This document shows, piece by piece, positions 60,316-64,000 of a DNA stretch of 64,000 nt. Below the pieces are notes generated by a model. That model was not told the origin of the DNA. It saw only the letters and a program-made list of their open reading frames with translations, and ran no database searches. Every line of letters begins with the position of its first letter. Within the stretch, counting starts at the first letter, position 1. The DNA is taken from the NCBI GenBank assembly GCA_964540415.1, contig CAZIMM010000001.1, positions 62,001 through 126,000 of the forward strand. Direction: 5' to 3'. Source of the DNA: CAZIMM01 sp964540415 (GTDB taxonomy: Bacteria; Bacillota; Clostridia; Oscillospirales; Acutalibacteraceae). The translations under genes were made by a program, and so were the position numbers.

Positions 60316-61149
60316 TTACTTGCCGTTGCGGCGCTTGACAATAAGCTTGTCTGACGCTTTCTTGTGAGCTCTGGTCTTCAGACCGAGCGCCGGCTTGCCC
60401 CACGGAGTGACCGGGCCGGGACGACCGATGGGCGATTTGCCCTCGCCGCCGCCGTGCGGGTGATCACAGGGGTTCATAACGGAGCCTCTGACTGTCGGAC
60501 GCCAGCCCATGTTGCGTGTTCTGCCGGCCTTGCCGAGCTTCACGTTTTCATGGTCAAGATTTCCGACCTGACCTATTGTCGCCATGCATGACGACGAAAC
60601 GTTGCGCAGCTCGCCCGACGGCAGACGAAGCAGGGCGTATGCCCCTTCCTTTGCCATGAGCTGTGCGGCGTTGCCGGCTGCTCTTGCGAGCTGTCCGCCT
60701 CTGCCGGGATAAAGCTCAACGTTGTGGATGATTGTGCCCACGGGAATGTTGACAAGCGGAAGTGCGTTGCCCGCCTTGATGTCAGCCGTTTCGCCGGAAA
60801 CAACAGTGTCGCCGACCTTCAGCTCTGACGGAGCGAGGATGTATCTGCACTCGCCGTCCGCATACTCAAGCAGTGCGATGTGAGCAGAACGGTTGGGGTC
60901 GTATTCAATGGAAGCGACCGTCGCCTCGACGTCTGCCTTGTCTCTCTTGAAGTCAATGATGCGGTACTTTCTGCGGTTTCCGCCGCCCCTGTGGCGAACG
61001 GTGATTCTGCCGTAGTTGTTGCGGCCGGACTTCTTGTTGAGCGGTTCGAGAAGGCTTCTCTTCGGCTCAACCTTTGAAAGCCCGGAGTAATCTGTAACCG
61101 ACATGTTACGTCTTGCGTTTGTTGTCGGGTTATAGACCTTTATCGACAT
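60316..61149 (-). CDS. rplB: 50S ribosomal protein L2
   Basis: 277 residues from ATG 61149 (MSIKVYNPTT) with GGGAGAG 8 nt upstream. OB-fold and SH3-like domains; GRITVRHRGGGNRRKYRIID, the functional His in NPCDHPHGGGEGKSPIGRPG, and C-terminal DKLIVKRRNGK. Required for subunit joining and peptidyl transfer. 72 bp after rplW. Confidence 0.98.
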   Translation of the reverse strand: MSIKVYNPTTNARRNMSVTDYSGLSKVEPKRSLLEPLNKKSGRNNYGRITVRHRGGGNRRKYRIIDFKRDKADVEATVASIEYDPNRSAHIALLEYADGECRYILAPSELKVGDTVVSGETADIKAGNALPLVNIPVGTIIHNVELYPGRGGQLARAAGNAAQLMAKEGAYALLRLPSGELRNVSSSCMATIGQVGNLDHENVKLGKAGRTRNMGWRPTVRGSVMNPCDHPHGGGEGKSPIGRPGPVTPWGKPALGLKTRAHKKASDKLIVKRRNGK

Positions 61150-61221
61150 AACTTTCACTCTCCCTAAAGCGGCTTTGCGGAGTGTCGTGCTCCATACCTT
61201 ACCGCCGGATTATTTGATTGA

Positions 61222-61518
61222 TTACATTAAGCCGTCAAAGAATTCGATTGTTTTTGAACTCTCTGTCAAGGTGATAACAGCCTTTTTCCACGCTGAGGTG
61301 TAGCCCTCGTAGCGGCCGTATCTGCGGAGCTTTCCGCGGCAGTTGACGGTGTTGACGCTTTCAACCTGAACTCCGAAAAGCTTTTCGCAAGCCTTTTTGA
61401 TTTCGATTTTGTTTGCGTCCTTGGCGACTTCAAAGGTGTACTTCCTCATCGCCGTTCCGTCCATGCTTTCTTCTGTGATGATCGGGCGGATAATAATATC
61501 CTGTGCTGCCTTGCTCAT
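61222..61518 (-). CDS. rplW: 50S ribosomal protein L23
   Basis: 98 residues at the tunnel exit, docking site for trigger factor and SRP. IIRPIITEESMDGTAMRKYT, KIEIKKACEKLFGVQVESVN. ATG 61518 overlaps the rplD stop by 4 nt (ATGA). Confidence 0.97.
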   Translation of the reverse strand: MSKAAQDIIIRPIITEESMDGTAMRKYTFEVAKDANKIEIKKACEKLFGVQVESVNTVNCRGKLRRYGRYEGYTSAWKKAVITLTESSKTIEFFDGLM

Positions 61519-62138
61519 GCGTACACCTCCTCGATCTTCGCAACGGCATCCTTGAGCACGAGCATTGTGTCGCAATTGAGGATGTCATAAACATTCAGTG
61601 TGTTCACAAGCGTAACCTTGACGCCTGCGATGTTGCGTGCGCTTCTGTAGATCACGTCATCCTTCTCGGGGAGAACGATAAGTGTCTTTTTGCCGGTTTC
61701 GAGTGCGTTGAGAACCTTGACAACTTCCTTTGTCTTGATAGCCTCAAGCTTGAAGCTGTCGAGGACCGTAAGCTCACCCTCGGAAACCTTTGAGGACAGA
61801 GCGGACTTCATTGCAAGCCTTCTGACCTTCTTGTTGATTGAGAAGCCGTATTCGCGAGGCTTGGGACCGTGGGAGATACCGCCGTGATACCACTGCGGAG
61901 ACCTTGTGGAGCCCTGCCTTGCACGACCGGAGCCCTTCTGTTTCCAGGGCTTCCTGCCGCCGCCGCTGACCTGGCCGCGCGTGAGAGTAGACTGAGTACC
62001 CTGACGCTGATTTGCCAGATAGTTGACAACTACGAGATGCATAGCCGACACGTTCGGCTCAATGGCAAAAATGCTCTCTGCAAGCTCGATATCGGAAACC
62101 TTGTTTCCGCTGACATCAAATACTGATACGTTAGGCAT
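61515..62138 (-). CDS. rplD: 50S ribosomal protein L4
   Basis: 207 residues. GTQSTLTRGQVSGGGRKPWK (tunnel loop) and SPQWYHGGISHGPKPREYGF. In E. coli L4 represses its own S10 operon through the leader; the long leader here makes a similar loop possible but unproven. 19 bp after rplC. Confidence 0.98.
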   Translation of the reverse strand: MPNVSVFDVSGNKVSDIELAESIFAIEPNVSAMHLVVVNYLANQRQGTQSTLTRGQVSGGGRKPWKQKGSGRARQGSTRSPQWYHGGISHGPKPREYGFSINKKVRRLAMKSALSSKVSEGELTVLDSFKLEAIKTKEVVKVLNALETGKKTLIVLPEKDDVIYRSARNIAGVKVTLVNTLNVYDILNCDTMLVLKDAVAKIEEVYA

Positions 62139-62157
62139 TTAGTTCAACTCTCCTTTC

Positions 62158-62793
62158 TTATGCTTTCTTGACGCTGTCCTTAATCATCACGATGCTGCCC
62201 TTGGGGCCGGGGATTGCGCCCTTGATTGCGATGAGGTTGTTTTCAGCGTCAACTTTAACAACTGTGAGATTCTGCACGGTTACGCGCTCGCTGCCGAGAT
62301 GACCGGCGAGCTTCTTTCCCTTGTAAACCCTTGAGGGATCGCTGCACGCGCCGAGTGAGCCGGCGTGTCTTGCGACGGGACCTGTGCCGTGTGATTCCTT
62401 GAGCCTTGAGAAGTTCCATCTCTTGATGGCTCCTGCGGTTCCCTTGCCCTTGCTTGTGCCGACAACGTCAACCGACTCGCCGACCTCGAAAACGTCAGCC
62501 TTGAGGATTTCGCCGATGTTCAGAGCTGAGCAATCGTCAAGCTTGAACTCGCGCAGAACCTTTTTGGGGGCAACGTCTGCTTTTTCAAAGTGCTTCTTGA
62601 GGGGCTTGGTAACCTTCTGTGCTTTCATGTCCTGAAAGCCGATCTGGACGGCCTCATAACCGTCTTTTTCCGCGGTCTTCTTGAAAACCACGGGGCACGG
62701 ACCTGCTTCAACTACTGTTACGGGGATGACCTTTCCCTTTTCGTTGAAGATTTGGGTCATGCCGATTTTTTTGCCGATTAGACCCTTTTTCAT
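62158..62793 (-). CDS. rplC: 50S ribosomal protein L3
   Basis: 211 residues near the peptidyl transferase centre. KKGLIGKKIGMTQIFNEKGK, FEVGESVDVVGTSKGKGTAG and the loop SHGTGPVARHAGSLGACSDP. Starts 78 bp after rpsJ. Confidence 0.98.
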   Translation of the reverse strand: MKKGLIGKKIGMTQIFNEKGKVIPVTVVEAGPCPVVFKKTAEKDGYEAVQIGFQDMKAQKVTKPLKKHFEKADVAPKKVLREFKLDDCSALNIGEILKADVFEVGESVDVVGTSKGKGTAGAIKRWNFSRLKESHGTGPVARHAGSLGACSDPSRVYKGKKLAGHLGSERVTVQNLTVVKVDAENNLIAIKGAIPGPKGSIVMIKDSVKKA

Positions 62794-62871
62794 GCGTATA
62801 TTTCCTCCTTACAGGTTATTGGTTAGCGCATAATAATTTTTGTATGCGCCAACGTGACCAGTGGGCGCGAA

Positions 62872-63183
62872 TCAGAGCTTGATCTCGATTTCGACGCCTG
62901 CCGGAAGCTCAAGACTTGTCAGTGCCTCAACGGTCTTGTTTGAGGGTCTGATAATGTCGATAAGCCTTTTGTGTGTGCGCTGCTCAAACTGCTCGCGGGA
63001 ATCCTTGTACTTGTGAACAGCACGAAGGACCGTTACGATCTCCTTCTCCGTGGGGAGCGGGACCGGACCGGACACCTGAGCGTTTGTGCGCCTTGCTGTT
63101 GCTACAATCTGCTCCGCAGCCTTGTCAACCTGGCTGTGGTCGTAGCTCTTGAGTCTGATGCGGATTTTGTTCTTGACTGCCAT
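62872..63183 (-). CDS. rpsJ: 30S ribosomal protein S10
   Basis: 103 residues from ATG 63183 (MAVKNKIRIRLKSYD) with GGAGG 8 nt upstream. S10 also serves as NusE in antitermination. VSGPVPLPTEKEIVTVLRAV and EQRTHKRLIDIIRPSNKTVE are typical. First gene of the S10-spc-alpha operon; the frame remains open for 86 codons upstream but without a ribosome site or homology. Confidence 0.98.
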   Translation of the reverse strand: MAVKNKIRIRLKSYDHSQVDKAAEQIVATARRTNAQVSGPVPLPTEKEIVTVLRAVHKYKDSREQFEQRTHKRLIDIIRPSNKTVEALTSLELPAGVEIEIKL

Positions 63184-63478
63184 TGTTACGCCTCCTGATT
63201 TTTTTGCGGGCGCCGCTTTTTTCCACACCGTGCCGGGCGTTTCCACCCTTCGCATTTTTATACCGGAAACTGCTGTTGGCATTTCCGGCATTGGTGCTTC
63301 GACCCACAGGTCAAAAAGCGCACAATCACCCGAGCGGTGCGAAAATCGCCCCGTTTTGAGTGACATTGTAATCTGCCGCCCAATTTCAAATTGGACATAC
63401 TCCGTGAAAATTCCCTGCCTCTGAGGGCAGCCACCTCTCACATCAACGCATATCTGCGCATTATCTCACATAACACGC
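63184..63478 (-). promoter_or_regulatory. Long structured leader of the S10 operon
   Basis: About 295 nt between the expected transcription start and rpsJ. Several hairpins: CTGCC/GGCAG (about 63411-63426), CCAATTT/AAATTGG (63383-63397), GTGC/GCAC around 63297-63327, and CCGGAAA/TTTCCGG (63263-63288). A leader this long suggests autogenous or attenuation control; it matches no leader family that I can name. Confidence 0.5.
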
Positions 63479-63484
63479 TCGGAT

Positions 63485-63513
63485 ATAATATCACAGTTCA
63501 AGATGAAATGCAA
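63485..63513 (-). promoter_or_regulatory. Sigma-A promoter of the S10-spc-alpha operon
   Basis: Minus strand TTGCAT (complement of 63508-63513), 17-nt spacer and TATTAT (complement of 63485-63490). The A/T-rich stretch upstream (complement of 63514-63540) may serve as an UP element. The only strong promoter in this 600-bp gap; 63514-63711 has nothing else recognisable. Confidence 0.85.
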
Positions 63514-63711
63514 GCTTTTTTTTGGATTTTTTCGCTCTGCAGCGCAATTTTCACGGTTATTTTTTCAGAATATGGCTTGAAGCGTCAAGCATGTCCATAT
63601 ATTGTGGTTTGCACCGCGTCAGGAGTGTAATAGAATGTAAATAATATATAGGAATACAGCGGTACACAGCAGTGCAGGGGGCAAAAATGCTCTTTTCCCG
63701 GAAATCGGCGC

Positions 63712-63758
63712 AAAAAAATCGCTGTAACCGCGCCGACGAACGGTTATAACGATTTTTT
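63712..63758 (-). terminator. Terminator of the spoVT-like gene
   Basis: Arms with AAAAAATCG and CGATTTTTTT plus an inner TAACCG/CGGTTA (with a 3x3 internal loop) form a hairpin, 25 bp after the stop at 63784. The U-run on the minus strand comes from 63712-63718. Its A/T-rich arms may make it work both ways. Confidence 0.78.
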
Positions 63759-63783
63759 CCTTAATTATCTATCGCAGTCCGGA

Positions 63784-64000
63784 TTACTCCTCCATCTGCC
63801 GTCCGAGGAATGAGGCGGCAACCTGCACGAGCTTGATTTCAGTTTGTGACGGCTTTTGCTGCTGCTCGCCCATGAGCAAAACAACCGCGCCGGAAACGTC
63901 GCCTGCTCCGATAATCGGAAAGGCAATTGACGCGCGGAACTGCATCCCGTCAAGAGGTTCGAGCACTTCGCCCTCTGTTCCCGTGAAGCTTGCACGCTTT
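63784..64000 (-). CDS. spoVT: Stage V sporulation protein T-like regulator, C-terminal part (5' end outside window)
   Basis: The 71 visible residues are the end of a GAF-like domain: KRASFTGTEGEVLEPLDGMQ, then ASIAFPIIGAGDVSGAVVLL, MGEQQQKPSQTEIKLVQV and the terminal AASFLGRQMEE. This pattern (PIIxxGDxxGAVxLL ... FLxxQMEE) is characteristic of SpoVT, a forespore AbrB-type regulator with a C-terminal GAF domain. The AbrB-like DNA-binding half would lie beyond 64000, so the call rests on the C terminus only. Confidence 0.8.
   Translation of the reverse strand, partial: KRASFTGTEGEVLEPLDGMQFRASIAFPIIGAGDVSGAVVLLMGEQQQKPSQTEIKLVQVAASFLGRQMEE

Noticed and set aside
63184..63441. N-terminal extension of rpsJ (86 codons open in frame)
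   Set aside because: S10 starts at MAVKNKIRIRL in the family, with GGAGG correctly placed before 63183; the upstream part has no ribosome site or similarity.

Overview
The window comes from a spore-forming, moderately GC-rich member of the Clostridia, most likely an Oscillospirales/Ruminococcaceae-type gut bacterium. The evidence is spoIIE and a spoVT-like regulator, a Firmicutes-type S10-spc-alpha ribosomal operon containing secY-adk-map-KOW-infA-rpmJ, a zinc-ribbon S14 and S4, many lipoproteins, GPH-family sugar transporters and a GH51 arabinofuranosidase. It is draft sequence: a 100-N gap (8160-8259) and three 10-N gaps (18907-18916, 50620-50629, 59308-59317) fall inside real genes and break reading frames artificially.

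Left part (1-16.7 kb), mostly minus strand: a polar amino-acid ABC importer (permease cut by the window edge, binding lipoprotein complete), two tandem GPH symporters behind a clear promoter, and a very large membrane protein at 4708-8524. That protein looks like a P1B-type ATPase that has lost its catalytic motifs and carries an acidic N-terminal tail of 26-residue repeats. Next come rlmB, the divergent spoIIE, a third GPH symporter and a heterodimeric ABC exporter with one degenerate nucleotide site.

Middle (16.7-28.3 kb): intergenic DNA rich in repeats, including two copies of a REP-bounded element holding the HUH core of a Y1/RAYT transposase, a 38-bp palindromic module, a 63-bp tandem repeat and a 121-bp inverted repeat. 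Housekeeping genes lie between them: sua5/tsaC-prfA, a lipid kinase, a YdbC/PC4-like protein, half a CHR transporter, degV, ybjQ, hslO, and an overlapping set of GDPD-like, YerC-like and methyltransferase genes.

Cell-envelope stretch (28.5-44.6 kb), plus strand: a MATE transporter, a polysaccharide pyruvyl transferase and a GT2 enzyme, then mnmA, two large lipoproteins, a GtrB-like glycosyltransferase, a phosphosugar mutase, a tiny signal-peptide-plus-anchor protein, a divergent LytR-CpsA-Psr-like protein, a transglutaminase-like protein, a further lipoprotein, and a surface protein ending in a sortase-like signal with its own strong promoter and terminator.

Right part (44.8-64 kb), minus strand: a YgjP-like metallopeptidase, GH51 arabinofuranosidase and EbgC/YhcH-family protein, then the whole S10-spc-alpha operon from rpsJ to rplQ. 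This operon has a consensus promoter, a structured leader of about 300 nt and a strong terminator. The window ends inside a spoVT-like gene. The best candidate for something undescribed is the repeat-tailed, catalytically dead P-type-ATPase-like protein. The mini-anchor/LCP-like/transglutaminase envelope cluster and the foldback intergenic repeats are secondary candidates.
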